Assembly: GCA_018389105.1 (NCBI GenBank)
Contig: JACATO010002207.1
Coordinates: 173,501-237,500 of the forward strand
Source of the DNA: Nautilus pompilius
Lineage: Eukaryota; Mollusca; Cephalopoda; Nautilida; Nautilidae
Direction: 5' to 3'
DNA length: 64,000 nt
Both the position numbers and the translations under genes were made by a program. A model generated the notes under the pieces. It had not been told where the DNA came from. It ran no database searches and saw only the letters and a program-made list of their open reading frames with translations. This document shows, in pieces, positions 19,230 through 31,403 of the stretch; position 1 is the first letter of the stretch; every line of letters begins with the position of its first letter.

Positions 19230-22200
19230 CGTGAGGCAGCATTTCTTCTTAGGATTTGTTCGTTGCTCCGCCTTCATTTAAGTGTGGCTGTTGGAAAGGT
19301 ACACTTCTGTTAGAAACCGCCGCATACACAATAACAAAAATTAAAAATCCACATTAAACTTTGACCTAACGCAAGCCTTTACCAATAGGGATGACATTAA
19401 AGCGCCCTAAGATTTTATTCCTTTTTTTTTTCTGTCGAAAAATACTATGCACTGATCTGAGCCTTTGAGTCTCGACCCGACCAGCCTGTGATCAGTGACC
19501 TTTAACAGTACAAACATTAATTGCAAATTGCAATTGTCCATGGTCTTAACTTGGAAATCAAATGAAAACTGATCGACGAATACAATCAAGAGAGTGGTCA
19601 CACGAACAAACAAATGTAAATATACACGCACACAGCCTTCCTCTTGATAACGCGCTATTCTATCGATATACAATTATTCATGTCATGGCATGAGAGAATT
19701 GCTTTATTATCTATCTATATATTTAATGTATTCTATGCATTCAAGAATAAACGTTTTCCTTGCTATATGTTTGATGTGAATGAAGCAATTCGGAACAGAG
19801 TATAACACCAGCATATTGGATAATGTTATTACGCAATTTAACTAAATAACATAATGCAACACTCGTTGTGACTTTCATATGTCTGCTTAAACCAACGCTG
19901 AAAGGAGCTCAATTGAATTCATATCTATCAATTAGCTCCGCGGGTGGCATTCTATCCAACTGGTACCCACTCTAACTGAGCAATAAGGTCGGCTAAAGTT
20001 GGGCACCCTGCACCAATGGCTGTGAAAATCCACCGAGGGAGAGAAGTTTACCGATGCTTCCCGTATCGTGGCACACAATGGCGTAGCTGATTACTTTTAT
20101 CAGTAAATCACACATTTATTATAAGTGTAAATAATATTAATCTCACCCATAACCAAATGAAAATCAAGAAAGTAGCAACCACATTCCACATTGCAATTTA
20201 TCCACGGCTGCATGCCCTCCTGTCTCCCGGTTTCTTCAGCCTGAAGGGAGATAGCAGCCACGGTCCAACGAATATGGACCGAAATTCAAACTTTTTTCTT
20301 TTTCCCGCCCCCTATCACGATGAAACTCTAGACGTTTCTTTGACTAAATCTGCCTAGATCAACACAAGTCGCCCTCGCTGAGGATGCGCGCGGAGCTTAG
20401 ACGGAACATCTATGCAAGGCATATCTACCGCAAGAGGCCGCCGGTTAAAATTCGACAAACAGCGCGGTTGACTGAATAAGAGGAAGATGCTTGTTGGTTT
20501 CCGTCCCAATATTTGAGAAATTTATCTAACCTTTAAAATTAAAAGGATGCTCATTATTCTGTTACAGGGAGTTAATACGCAAATTGTCACCTTCCTATCT
20601 CCCTGACTTATAAATTCGTAACAAGTGTAACTACGATGATAACTTTAAGCCTAATCTGCTTTAATCGCATTGTTCGGATCGTCGTCGTCGTCGTAGCCAT
20701 GGTTACCCACTGGGGGGGGGCATCGCCTGGGTCCTTACCTGTGAACGCATATGCCTAATACACGTTGACAGACAACGCCATAGTTAAAAAAATAAATTTT
20801 TTTCCCCCGTAAATTTCCGATTTTTTGGAAGCTCCTTGCCCCCTTGTTTCGCAGCTGTTCCCTATCTTTGTAGTGACAAATTTTTGCGATCCCATCTTCC
20901 GACAACTACCGGTGTAGAGGGGTCCATTGGGAATGTCCCTCCGGAATATTGTGAACAAACAGAGCGGAATGCTGCAAGTCATACATCTCGAGGTATCGGC
21001 GTGAAGCTGGAAGGTTCGTGTTGTGCGGGCAATACACTGGTGCGGGTTATACCGCTGAAGTATTACGTCAACAGCAGTCAGAAGATTACTGGCCGGGTTC
21101 GAGACCTCAAGTCTGGGAGCCGCTTGGTGCACTCATGTATAGCTATAAAAACAAACAGTAGCAACCCCGGACTACGGTCAGCCGAATATTGTTTCTGTAT
21201 TCAATTCTCTTGGCATCTGCTTAGATTTCCTTTATTTTCAGAACCCCGACAATTCTTTAGATTCGCGCAACTTCGAGACTTTTCCAGAGATAATCTTAGT
21301 AAACGTGAGATTCTATTTTCGTAGAAATACGAAGTAAATGCGTTCTATTAACATTCTTTTTTTTGTCATTTGCTAAAACTCAGGGTTGAAGAATCGATAG
21401 CACAATTGTCCTGTGAAGGATACAAACAGCTGGACCTTCAGCAGCCTGCTTTTTCTGAGAGCACCTGTGGCATACCTGCAATCAACCGTAACTACGCGAC
21501 GGATCGCACAGTCTAAAGAAATGCTTGATGGTTGTCTTCTTTTCCTCTCTCAAACTTATTCTCCCTCCTCTCCCCCCCAAAGATAATAAATCATTTTGAT
21601 GATTGGACGCAGTGTTGACGAAATCGCTTCCTCTTTTCAGGCGAAAGTAACGATTATTCGCGCCGCCGTAGAAGCGATGTCGAAGGCAGGTGACCTGCAT
21701 CCGGGTTAACTATGCGATGGCTTAACCACCTACAGACGGGTTTTTCAGGCAGTGCCAGCGGGGCAGCAACTAAACACAAAAGGGAGAAACAATGGCGATT
21801 GCAATCCGCTGCCCTCTCCTTTATGCTAATCTTCTGATTTCCAAGGTGGGATGAGATCACGGCCGGGCGACGACGTTCGTGTCAGCCTCCGACTTGGCTT
21901 GGAAAAGCATAAACTGTTGATTTAAATAAAACAGAAAGAAAGAACTTGTAGCGTTAAAGTGTTTGCGATCGTAGTTTAATGCTATTTTAAAGATTTAAGT
22001 ATCAATTGAAATCTTCTCCAGTAAAATTAGAGAAGCATCTATAGATAAGAATCCTCGTTTTGAAAATAAAACTCAAGGTCAGCTCACAAAGTTGAGGGGG
22101 ATTCGAATTCCAAGTCAGGACCCGCTCAGTTTGGCATAGAATTCAGGCATGGATTCCTCTCGCTCTTTTGCACAAGGCGGCTCTCCCTCCAGTTCTCCTT

Positions 22201-22620
22201 TTCATTTATAAAGGAGGATTTATAGTGGGGGGCCTCTTATTACGGCACCCATGTCGTACAAATGAGTGCGGTGGGACTTATCGATTCTTACGATCTGCAA
22301 CAAAGCGGGTCCGGAGAGCCCGGCTTCATTGCTCACCTGACGTCTGCCAATACCAATTTTAAACAACAATTAGGCAGCAGTGACAGTTTCAGGGAATCTC
22401 TGTCTTTCCCAGACTTCAGGAAAACTGAGCTGGATGCGCATAAAGTGAGTTTGGATTTCATTCCTCCCAGATTCTGCTGAAACAAAAATATTATGATAGA
22501 AGCCCGAATTACTGAGTCTTCTCTGGTTGTGGCAGAAAACCGGGAAGTCCACGCGACTGGCTGGTGAAGAAGAAGAAAACGAGAAGAAGCCACGATAGGG
22601 AGGTACTTCAACTAAAGTCG
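19230..22620. other. Intergenic region, no recognised gene
   Basis: No assignable protein. The 20836-21324 segment is open on both strands but matches nothing I know. A (GTC)n-like run lies near 20680 and a G run at 20711-20718. A tRNA-type fragment at 20393-20453 is listed separately. Confidence 0.4.
20385..20456 (+). repeat. tRNA-derived SINE-like fragment
   Basis: GAGCTTAGACGG at 20393-20404 resembles an A box (TRGCNNAGNNGG, first base off). GGTTAAAATTC at 20443-20453 resembles a B box at 9 of 11 positions, at a tRNA-like distance. The B box sits in a near-complete T-arm stem. No tRNA identity can be read. Confidence 0.35.
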
Positions 22621-22625
22621 GTTCC

Positions 22626-22700
22626 GACCGGGACTCTAACTCGGTGCCCCCCCCAAAACTTAGCAGTTTACTTTTAGACTTACCGCTCTAGCCAATATAT
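22626..22700 (-). repeat. tRNA-derived SINE-like fragment (minus)
   Basis: On the minus strand, TGGCTAGAGCGG (22694-22683) resembles an A box and GAGTTAGAGTCCC (22642-22630) resembles a B box with one changed base. Their spacing of about 40 bp is within the tRNA range. A C-run between them argues against a working tRNA gene. Confidence 0.4.
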
Positions 22701-22739
22701 CACCATCAGACTCCGAGACCGCACCTATCACCGATAACA

Positions 22740-23826
22740 TTTGCCTCGGAACGCAGTGTTATCAGTTCTCAATTTTCACTCAGGAAAAAACAACAATTAT
22801 ATCGGTGGGAAGAATCGTCCCTTAAGACCCTCCAAAGTTGTTGTTGTTGTTTTTTTTTTTAATGCTCGCTTGGATGGCGATGCAGCAATTTTGTCCGCCC
22901 TTTGGCTGGGTTTGTTCTTTGGTTCGCGAGCAATAAGGTAGATTTCAAGAACTTTTTCGCTCGAATCTTCGGAGCTTTTCTGCCAAGACTGCAGGTAGTT
23001 TTGGAAGGGAGGATTTACCGATACTTAGTGAATCGACCGGTAGGTTGACAACGGCTAAGGGTGAAAATCACCAGCCTCGATACTTCTACTCGTCAGCTCG
23101 CGACGACCAAGAAGAATCCGAATCCATGAGAACAGAATAATAGTGATGCAAGGCTTCACTGAGTTGAAGTATCTTAGCGATTTCAGGGAAAATAGATGCC
23201 AACCAACCATTGCACGCGTCACCGGACGGTCTTGTGCGCCTGCGCTACTTTTGAAGACTGTAGTGGGTGCATGAGTTGTTACTGATTATATAAACTCGTT
23301 TATGTATCCCGCTTCTTAGTCGTGATAAGGCCACTTTTTCACTACTCAATAGCTGCAGCACAACAAGAAAACAATGTTCTATTGGCTTTATTAGGTCAAA
23401 ATTCACTTCTAGATTTAACACAATGTTTTGGATAATGCAATGATGAAGCAGGGGAAATCTGGTAACAGCTATTGGCCGGCTAAGGTTGAAGGCTCAAGTT
23501 TGGAGCTACCTCCCTGGCATTTTTTTTTTTTTTTCTCTTTTACTCTTCACCAGGACGGGGGGGGGTTGCGGCTTCCCTGACCACTGCTCAAGAGCCCTCA
23601 AACATACATAAGTTATTACTCGCTGGGTCACCCGCTCACCGCTGTGAAGTGTCTTCAGCCTGCAAATCAAAACAGGAGTCCCAAAAGGTAGCAAGCCCTA
23701 AAAATTAATTAAAGCTGTAATGGAACATATTAAAAAAAAAAAATTATACCAGGTTTTATTTACAATTACTTATTACAAAACACTTTTCATACTCTAACGA
23801 TGTTTTTATTTTTTAATAGGTAGAAT
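22740..23826. other. Intergenic region downstream of the GPCR
   Basis: No gene recognised. It contains poly-T and poly-G runs (22846-22860, 23520-23534, 23555-23563). Confidence 0.4.
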
Positions 23827-23832
23827 TTTATT
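23827..23832 (-). terminator. Candidate polyadenylation signal of the GPCR gene
   Basis: TTTATT on the plus strand gives AATAAA on the minus strand, about 60 bp downstream of the GPCR stop codon. The position is plausible; usage is inferred. Confidence 0.45.
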
Positions 23833-23892
23833 TCACATCAGCGGATCCGTGAGAAAGGGAAGGAGACAGAGATGTAGATCTAACCACCGCCA

Positions 23893-24951
23893 TCATCTCG
23901 AAGTCTGTTTGCATATACGCGAGAGTTCATTACGTACTGTTTTACCCGTAATGGCGTAAAGGTAGAAGTTGATGGCGTAATTTAGATCCCAGAGTACATT
24001 GGCGGCGCCCATGGCCTTCTTCAGACTCACCCAGCAGGGGCGCAGGACGATGAGGAAGGTGAGCAAGGCGTTTGGGAAGGTCAGAACGAAGAAGACCATC
24101 GAGACGGTGAGAAGCATGTAGGTCACGTGCCGGATGTGCTCTTCGCGGTTCTTGTGGCTGACGTCAAGCGACGTCCTCTTTAGCTGCAGCACCACCCAGA
24201 TGTTCCCCAGTAATATTAACGCGAGCGGCATCATCGTGACAAAGGTTGTCGCCATGGCGTAGTGGAATATCATATCCTGCTTGCGCATCCCGCACGCCTC
24301 GATCTCGGGGGAGTAGGCCGTCTTCAGGGGCACGTACGACATGAGCAGGAAGAAGAAGACGACAAGGCCGATCAGGACTTTCGTCGCGATGGCCGGAGTG
24401 CAGATCCTGAAGGTGGAGAGCGGGAATGACACGACGATGACCCGTTCGATGGTGACGCTCACGAGCAGCCACGAGCAGAGGATGTGGTCCACGGTGAACA
24501 AGTACTCGGAGACCGCGCACAGAGAATCGGTCCGGAACCGTATCGGAATCCCCCATTCCAAGACCTTGCTGAACAGGTTGGTCCAGAACAAGAACCTGAT
24601 GAACAGCGACACGGTGTCGCATATCGCCAGCAGAGCCAGATAGCGGCTGAACGACTGCTTTCGCAGGGCCGACCTTGACATGAGCACCAAGGTCAGCGCA
24701 TTGCCACACAGTCCGGCCACGCAGACGATCGGCAGCTCGATTAGTCGAAGCCACAGGTCTATTTTGGACGACTGCTGACTTAACGGGTGCTCAATGAAGC
24801 TGCTCCAGTAATTCTTCTTCCAGTCAGAGTCGACCCCCTCAGTCGTGCAGTCACTGTATCCGGGCCCCATCGACGCTGTGGAAATGTTCAGGGTGGCGCT
24901 TACGTTGGTGATGACGTCAGTCACGCCCTCCAAGACCGTCTGGTTGCTCAT
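23893..24951 (-). CDS. Class A (rhodopsin-like) G-protein-coupled receptor, neuropeptide-receptor type
   Basis: A 352-residue seven-transmembrane receptor, probably at the plasma membrane and coupled to G proteins. The extracellular N-terminus has glycosylation sequons at N3, N16 and N22. TM1 (about 70-92) has GN84. TM2 (103-124) has D112 in LALLAICD. C145 at the top of TM3 can pair with C220 in extracellular loop 2. TM3 ends ERV (169-171) in place of DRY. TM5 has P242 and TM6 has FP at 292-293 without the usual Trp. TM7 reads YAINFYLYA, with N328 and Y332 but Phe where NPxxY has Pro. This N-F-Y-L-Y ending is common in FMRFamide-like and related invertebrate peptide receptors; the ligand cannot be read. 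The frame runs 21 codons further upstream, but that part is a pyrimidine tract ending CTTAG at 24971, a splice acceptor. I therefore start at the ATG at 24951, 19 bp into the exon. Confidence 0.88.
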   Translation of the reverse strand: MSNQTVLEGVTDVITNVSATLNISTASMGPGYSDCTTEGVDSDWKKNYWSSFIEHPLSQQSSKIDLWLRLIELPIVCVAGLCGNALTLVLMSRSALRKQSFSRYLALLAICDTVSLFIRFLFWTNLFSKVLEWGIPIRFRTDSLCAVSEYLFTVDHILCSWLLVSVTIERVIVVSFPLSTFRICTPAIATKVLIGLVVFFFLLMSYVPLKTAYSPEIEACGMRKQDMIFHYAMATTFVTMMPLALILLGNIWVVLQLKRTSLDVSHKNREEHIRHVTYMLLTVSMVFFVLTFPNALLTFLIVLRPCWVSLKKAMGAANVLWDLNYAINFYLYAITGKTVRNELSRICKQTSR

Positions 24952-24999
24952 TTTGTTCTCAATAAAAGATCTAAGAAAAGAAAAAAAAAAGGGTGGGGA
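24952..24999 (-). other. Splice acceptor and start of the GPCR coding exon
   Basis: Read on the minus strand, a long pyrimidine tract (from about 25015) runs into TTTTCTTAG, with AG at 24972-24971. It is followed by 19 bp of 5' UTR (24970-24952) and the ATG. This implies at least one upstream non-coding exon at higher coordinates, which I could not locate. Confidence 0.65.
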
Positions 25000-25014
25000 A
25001 AAGAAGAAAAACAA

Positions 25015-27798
25015 CCATCATGTATTAAAGACGGAGACCCTCCGGGAGAACGATTTGAAGTCGTTACATTTATCTATATTCTCTTATATTCAGCAATTCA
25101 ATTCGCCTTCAACACCTCATTGGAATTGACTCCAGTGCTCACTCAGATCTTTCTCTCTCTTTTCTACAGAAATCACGAACAACATCTTCGTCAAGAGAGA
25201 TGAGACGCTTTCGCCGTTCCAAAATGGAAGAGACCGCCTGCTACAAGTTTCAAGATCCCTCCCGTAGCCAGCGAGACGGCTGCAGAGGTTATACACCGTG
25301 TCAGGGCCCGGTGTGGATTGTTGTCTAAACACCATTTCTCGCTTCTTTCCGACCACTCGCCTAAACAAACGGGAGGCTGTAACCGGAAGTGGGGGGAGGG
25401 GACGTGAACGAACCCCACCCCACGGATCCAGACGGCCTTTACTACCACAGAAAGTCTGCCGGACGCTATAATAACGGGGCTGCCAATGTTGGCGTTTTCT
25501 TTAATCTGGCGCAACAGTGATACATTTCGCGTTGATATTCAAAAGAAGAAGAAGAAGAAATCTGATGGTAAACAATTTTGAATGCAGTACAAAAAGGAGC
25601 CAGACCTGCGATTTAAACGAGGACAGAACCCTGCCGCAGATCTCGACGTTGGCGAAGAAATTACTGGGAAGAAGGGTTAGGGTTGAAAACGGGAATAACC
25701 GTAAAGGAAGCGAAGATCAAGATGCTTGTGGTTACTGTGTCTGGGTATGGGAGTGGGGCCAGCGAACCACGTGCGAGCGCGAATAAAGTGACGCTCTGAC
25801 AGTGGGGGGAGAAAAAAAAGGGGGGGAGGCCTTGCTTACAGATGAAAAGGAACAGTAAGATAAAGCATGGAAGAACACGTTTGGGGGTGGGGGGCGAGTA
25901 TAAGCCATGAACATTCGTACACCGATTAAAATTCACGGCAGGACGGGCGCCAGGGAGTATCAGGAGAATTCTTGTCGCGCCGCACCAGACGGACGGAATC
26001 GGTCTGGGTTTCGTATTTCGGAAGGACATCGACTCCCCACCAAACACACGAGCAAAGCTGTTACTACCTAGATTTTAAGGAAACGAAAAAGGGAACCCCA
26101 CCCACGAACGGGCTGGTTTAGCAGTGGGGGGTTTTAAAGAAAAGAAAGACGTAAATCTTCAGCAGGGAGGGGCTTGAGGGGGAGGAACCCGGTCCGCCGT
26201 AGCCGAAGCCTGAAGCGGGTACCAACCGCACTAGATTCCAGTATTCCCCCAAAACCCGGAAAACATTTGGCTAACTGTGGTGGTATTTTCAAGCAGCCTC
26301 GCAATCTGTGGGCGTCGGTGACGCGGGCGGTGTCGTACTGCGAAACGTCGCAGTACACAAACTCGCCCGCCCAGGATTTCTCCCGCCAGAAAGGTTAGTG
26401 CCCTCCATCGGCTTTCGGCCGTCTACCGACCGGTAAATGTTTTGTGGGACCTCTAAATCGCAGAGCAGCATTTGTTTAATGAACCCCCTTTTTTTTGCCT
26501 GTCGTATTCACAGCGACACTTGGCTTCGCCTCGCTTTCACTTCAAAGCGGGAATGGATTTTAAGGAATTAAAAAAAAAAAAAAATGGTGCAAATGATAAA
26601 CAATTGAAACAACAACAAGAAAAAAAACAAAACGAGATAAGGGTTTTGTTGAAAAATCAATTATAAGGAACAAATAGACGAGTGTCGTCTGCTGCCGTTA
26701 TTGGCTTATACGTATGGCGGCAAACAGAACCGCCATGAACGCGTGACGGCAGATCCCATCTCTTCGCCTGACCGGACCGAAAAGAAGCAGAAGAGAATCC
26801 CTCGCGATAAGCGCAGTCAGCTGTAATTGCAGAGACCCCTCCACCACCCCACCCGACCCCAACACTTTCGGCTTCGCCTTTAGCCATGATATCCGGACCT
26901 TCTCCGACCCGATTAGACGCGCGAGATGTCAGCCAGCGGACGGACGCCGAGCCGGGACAAGCCGAACGTGGGGCCCCCCCCGCCAACCCCCGCGCGCTGT
27001 ACGCGTGTTGTAGTTTTTAGGGAGGAAGTGTCGAGATGTATGGACCTTTTATATATTCTGGACGCATTCTCCGTCCGACGGTGACACGGGAAGCTGAAAA
27101 CCAAACAGACGTCGCAGTTTTACCGTAGCCAGGTGAGACCTGATGACGGCAGCCTGAACAGCCGCGCTACCTTAACATTCAGGACCTAGACGAGAAAAAA
27201 CCAATTACTTTCCTCTCGCCATCAACGGGTAGTAGCGCCCCTAAGCACATCAGCGGCTCTCACGCCAAAAATGTCTATGGGAGATAACTCGCACGTCATC
27301 AAAACACTTCAAGAGGGCGTGTGTGCGCGCGCGGTTGATTATTAATTCTAAAGAATAACTCCACGAGGATTTCACCTGAAGCGAGAAGAATATCCGATAG
27401 AAAGCATCCGTAGCACATCCACTGAAATCTAGAATGTTCCGCTGGAATCGAATATACGACGGCTAAATGGTGGTATGAAGTTTTAACAGATAAGATGTCA
27501 GTGCCAGTTCGTTGGCTTGTCTTTAATTGACGCCTTTCCTTTTTTTTAAAAGTTAATTCCGCTTAATCAGCCAAGTGACGGTGAAGAGTTAATACTCGAA
27601 TCTATCCAGGTTATTTTAGTACATTGCAAAGGAGAGATCGCATCGCCATTAATATTAATGTTCCTTTATTACTAAATTGGAGTTCGGAAACACGGTAGTG
27701 CATCTTTAAATGGTGTCTGGCAGCTGGTTGCGGGGGGGGGGGAACCGTACCCAGGACTGGAAAAACAACAACATAGCTGATTGTTTATCTTCTTCTTC
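25015..27798. other. Region upstream of the GPCR, no recognised gene
   Basis: CpG-rich, with many G/C runs (for example 25805-25827, 26966-26973, 27731-27741). Open frames on both strands show no domain. An upstream non-coding GPCR exon and promoter may lie here but are not visible by motif. Confidence 0.4.
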
Positions 27799-27851
27799 TG
27801 ACGTAAGATGGCGACTCTGATATATAAGGCGCGTGCTATTCTCCCGAGTCA
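27799..27851 (+). promoter_or_regulatory. Candidate core promoter: CRE-like, YY1-like, TATA and Inr elements
   Basis: In order on the plus strand: TGACGTAA (27799-27806, CRE-like), AAGATGGCG (27805-27813, YY1-like), TATATAAGG (27821-27829), and TCACATC (27849-27855). The last matches the initiator YYANWYY with A at 27851, exactly 30 bp from the first T of the TATA box. The spacing is textbook, but no coding gene can be tied to it within the window. Confidence 0.5.
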
Positions 27852-27921
27852 CATCAACACCGGCTGACAACCATCACCGAACTTCCCATCCTTATGCCCG
27901 CCGGCGAACGACTTCCTGCCC
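27851..27921 (+). other. Candidate 5' non-coding first exon
   Basis: From the predicted start at 27851, 71 bp run to a consensus splice donor (GTGAGTG at 27922). Only one ATG lies inside (27895), so it would be mainly 5' UTR. The next exon is not identified; it may be beyond the window. Confidence 0.35.
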
Positions 27922-27929
27922 GTGAGTGA

Positions 27930-28960
27930 TTGATCGGCCAATGGCCCCCGTAGCATTTTTTTTTGCCCAGGAACGGTTCTGATGGTAGCCAGCCAGAGCT
28001 GTTATGCGTCTAGGCTGCTGAAGATGAACAGTTTTTTGTTGTTAAGCACGCACGCTCTCTCTCTCTCTAGAACAGTGCCATCTGGTGGCCGCGAGGACAG
28101 ACCAACAAGGAAGAGAGGAGTCTGGACATGAACCGATCTCGCGCAACACGTGGCGCAAACAGGGAAGAGGGATGTGTAGGATAAGAACGGGACAAAATTT
28201 TACAAAATCACAGAAAATACGCGTAGTGCCAAAGTCTTGGTCAGAATTCTGTCTGGAAGAGCGGGAGGAAAACGGACGATGGGTTTTCGAATGTTTCCAA
28301 TCCCCCGATAACTGAATATGGCGGTCAACCGAGATTTCAAAGGGGTTTTGTTGTTGTCCTTATTGATTTACACTCACCTCAGTAATTTGGAAAAACCATT
28401 CGTTCAAAATGTAATAATAAACATCTAAACGACTCATTTCCTCGCATTCGAAGGTTTACAGTTTTCTTCAGAATTTACTTGGAATTTTTTTTCGGGGGTA
28501 AAGAACGACAGAGCGACATTTGATGGCCAAAGCAAATTCGACTTGATCGGTTTCTGGTCATTGGTTCTCTCGAATATCTTCAGTATTTCCCAAACCGCTC
28601 CTCCTTATCTGCCGAGACAGATTGGCAGAAAAGAGGTTGGATAAGGTATCGGCAGAGAGCTCGACGAGTAGAGAAAGTCTGGGGATGCTTGCTTATCCAG
28701 AAACTATACAATGAACGATTCTTCCTTTCTTGAAATGCTTTTATTTTTTTTTCTCTATTTTTGCTGCATGAATGCGAGTGTAGAGATGGTTGAGTATGTG
28801 AGTGTGTGCTCATCCGAGTGTCAGCGTGTCTGTGTGTGTGTGAATGTGGGTGCGCGTGCGGATGACTGAGTGTAATTGTGCCCTTGTCTGAGCGTCAGCG
28901 TGTGTGGATGTATGTGCGTAATTTTGTGACTGCTGTGTATTTGTAGTTATGCGTGACAGG
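27930..28960. other. Intergenic region, no recognised gene
   Basis: No assignable protein. A short (CT)n ending TAG lies just before 28071. A CTCF-like GCCATCTGGTGGCC is at 28077-28090. A TG-rich imperfect repeat lies near 28795-28920. Confidence 0.4.
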
Positions 28961-28964
28961 GGGA

Positions 28965-29108
28965 TGAGAGAGAGAGAGATGACGTCAGTACAGAGGGATA
29001 GAGAAAGAGAGAGAGATGGATGGGGAGAGAGAGAGAGAGAGAGTGATGGAGAGGGAGAGAGAGAGAGAGAGATGGAGAGAGAGAGGAGAGAGAGAGAGAG
29101 ATGGATGA

Positions 29109-29183
<75 letters not shown>

Positions 29184-29389
29184 TGGAGAGAGAGAGTGAT
29201 GGCGAGGGAGAGAGAGAGATGGAGAGAGAGAGTGAGTGATGGAGAGGGAGAGAGAGATGGAGAGAGAGAGAGTGATGGAGAGGGAGAGAGAGAGAGTGAT
29301 GGAGAGGGAGAGAGAGAGATGGAGAGAGATGGAGAGAGAGAGAGTGATGGAGAGGAGAGAGAGATGGAGAGGAGAGGGAGAGAGAGATT

Positions 29390-29420
<31 letters not shown>

Positions 29421-29452
29421 GAGAAGCACATAAGTGGAGAGAGAGAGAAAAG
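28965..29452. repeat. (GA)n array with one TGACGTCA module
   Basis: A GA-rich array with GATGG interruptions. TGACGTCA at 28980-28987 is followed by GTACAG, the reverse complement of the CT/TGACGTCA module at 18.6-19.2 kb. The long Ser/Leu frame on the minus strand (28947-29606) is only the translation of this repeat. Confidence 0.85.
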
Positions 29453-31129
29453 TTGGTAGTGTTGCACGGTATGTTGTGAAAGTACTACGCGGTGAAGCCG
29501 TAGATGCGTTGAAAACAGAAGAAGACAAAGAGAAAGCAAAAAGTGCTCGCTTACCTCTATCGTGGAGCAGCAGCAGCAATTCGTAGACTAATGGTTGTTT
29601 AGACAAGTTTCACCTTAAAATAGGATGTTAAGGAGTCTGCGAGCCGGTGGTTAGCCGGATGTTTTTATACGGAGAGTCCGCGTATCGACTGCGCCAAGAA
29701 AATCAATCAGTAGTTGTAAGTAAAGCACCAGTTGATTGGCCTGGTAGATGGGTAGGCAGGTGGATTCACGAAGCAGTAAACGTCGGTCAGCTCGGTGGGA
29801 CTCACAGGAGACATTAATTAATTGGAAATCGAGGCAAACAACTCGGGAGGATGTGAGTAATGGAAGGGTAGAGAACACAAAAATATTACATCTCTATAAT
29901 AACAATTATACCATTTTGAAAAAAAAAAAGTTTTTTTGTAGAATATTTTATAAAATTAGAAGAAAAAAAAGTCGATGAATAAATATGTAATAATTTACCT
30001 AACTTCATTTGAACAGATGTAACTCGACAGCCCTGTGTCAGAATTAAATTTGGTAATAGCTTAGTTGTTCGCAGTTATCTCTCTTTTACCCCGGACAAAT
30101 AATGACGAATGTAACGAATGTGGAAAACAGTTCTTGTGACCGGAAAGAGAGAGGGAGGGAGGGAACTGCTCGTGCCCGTGTTCAAAGGTAACCTGAGAAG
30201 GGCGACCTGGTAGGAACGTTAACAACAGAGGAAACAAAGATGTTGCTCCTTCACCGTTCAGGGTCGAACGAGGCGTCGTTAATTGAGTAAATAGAGGGAG
30301 GATAGGAGGCTGGTTTGTCGAATCAGCGACCAGGATGTGCCCCTTTCCTGGAGATCATGTGCTATTCCCGAAGAGGAGGAAGCACTCGGGTCTGTCCTTA
30401 TTGCGTCCACTGACTGGGGAACAACTCTATCTGAGAGAATACAGATTATCGTTGGCGCTGTTGTCGCTCGGGGAAGAGGACCGCGAGAGCCAGGCGATAC
30501 TCCGGAACGTCGGGAAACCGCTGGCCCCAAGTGCATCCGTCCTAGCAGCAGTTTGTGAAACCACCGTGGCGCTCTCAACGAAGTCTCCGTTGTCGGCCGG
30601 GCCGTGACCGAGGTTTGCGGACAGCTGATCTAATGGCGTATTTCACATGAACGTTTAGAAGTCATTCCTAGGACAACGCGGCGCCGAGTCTCCGTAAGGC
30701 GGAATGTGAGCGGAAGAAGTCAGTGCGTCCTATATGGCGTTGCCGGTGGGCAAGGGTGGTAGCGCGGACAGATTGCTTCCGGCTTTCGGAAATCAACCGG
30801 CGCGATGGCGACTCGCCATTCGGAGTTCCCAGGCTGCCGTGAAGGATGAATTGTTATAGGTTCTCGTCGGAACCGACAGAGAAAGAAAGAGGAAAACCTC
30901 ACTTCTCCCCGAGTCGCCACGGAAAACAAACAGAAGCAGATGTCGTTTTTGTCCACTCATTTTCAGCTGACAACATCGGCAGAAGGGCGAACCATTTGTC
31001 TCGCCGCACGTCCATGAACACTTAACCCTCCGCCCACCTATCGATCCCGCTGTTGCCAAACAAATATTTTTCATGTGAACAGTTTGTCTCGAGGAATCCA
31101 ATGTTACCACAAAATAATCCTTGATATGC

Positions 31130-31153
31130 TTAATAATAATAATAATAATAATA

Positions 31154-31185
<32 letters not shown>

Positions 31186-31188
31186 TTA
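31130..31188. repeat. (TAA)n microsatellite
   Basis: About 18 copies of TAA with one interruption near 31155. Confidence 0.95.
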
Positions 31189-31389
31189 TCGTCATCTAAC
31201 GCTGTCGCCCTTTTTAATTCGCCGTGGCTGCTCAGTTATTCATTCTTAAATTAAAACAGCTTTTCTCCTCGACTATTAGAGGGACATTTAGGGAGAAGTA
31301 GCGAATAGTTTCCACACCGAAGGGACACGATTGTGAAGCACCGGGATGGCGTCATACGCCGCTACACTTCTCCTAAGGCTGAAAACCTA

Positions 31390-31403
31390 CCACTAGAGGG
31401 CGC
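31390..31403 (+). promoter_or_regulatory. CTCF-like motif
   Basis: CCACTAGAGGGCGC fits the core consensus CCASYAGRKGGCRS at every position. CTCF is conserved in bilaterians, but occupancy here is unknown. Confidence 0.4.

Noticed and set aside
18325..19277. Arg/Glu-rich frames (RERERE) across 18.3-19.3 kb
   Set aside because: Artefacts of CT/GA dinucleotides without stop codons.
20755..21324. Opposing frames of 125 and 162 codons
   Set aside because: No recognisable domain on either strand and no promoter or splice support.
24164..24754. 196-codon frame overlapping the GPCR on the same strand
   Set aside because: It is a shadow frame of the GPCR, whose own frame shows seven transmembrane segments and family motifs.
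24159..24919. TGACGTCA at 24159 and 24912 inside the GPCR gene
   Set aside because: Both are within coding sequence and lack the CT context of the satellite module; chance matches.
28947..29606. 219-codon Ser/Leu-rich frame on the minus strand
   Set aside because: It is the translation of a (GA)n/(CT)n array; the shifted frame gives the same kind of sequence and there is no domain.
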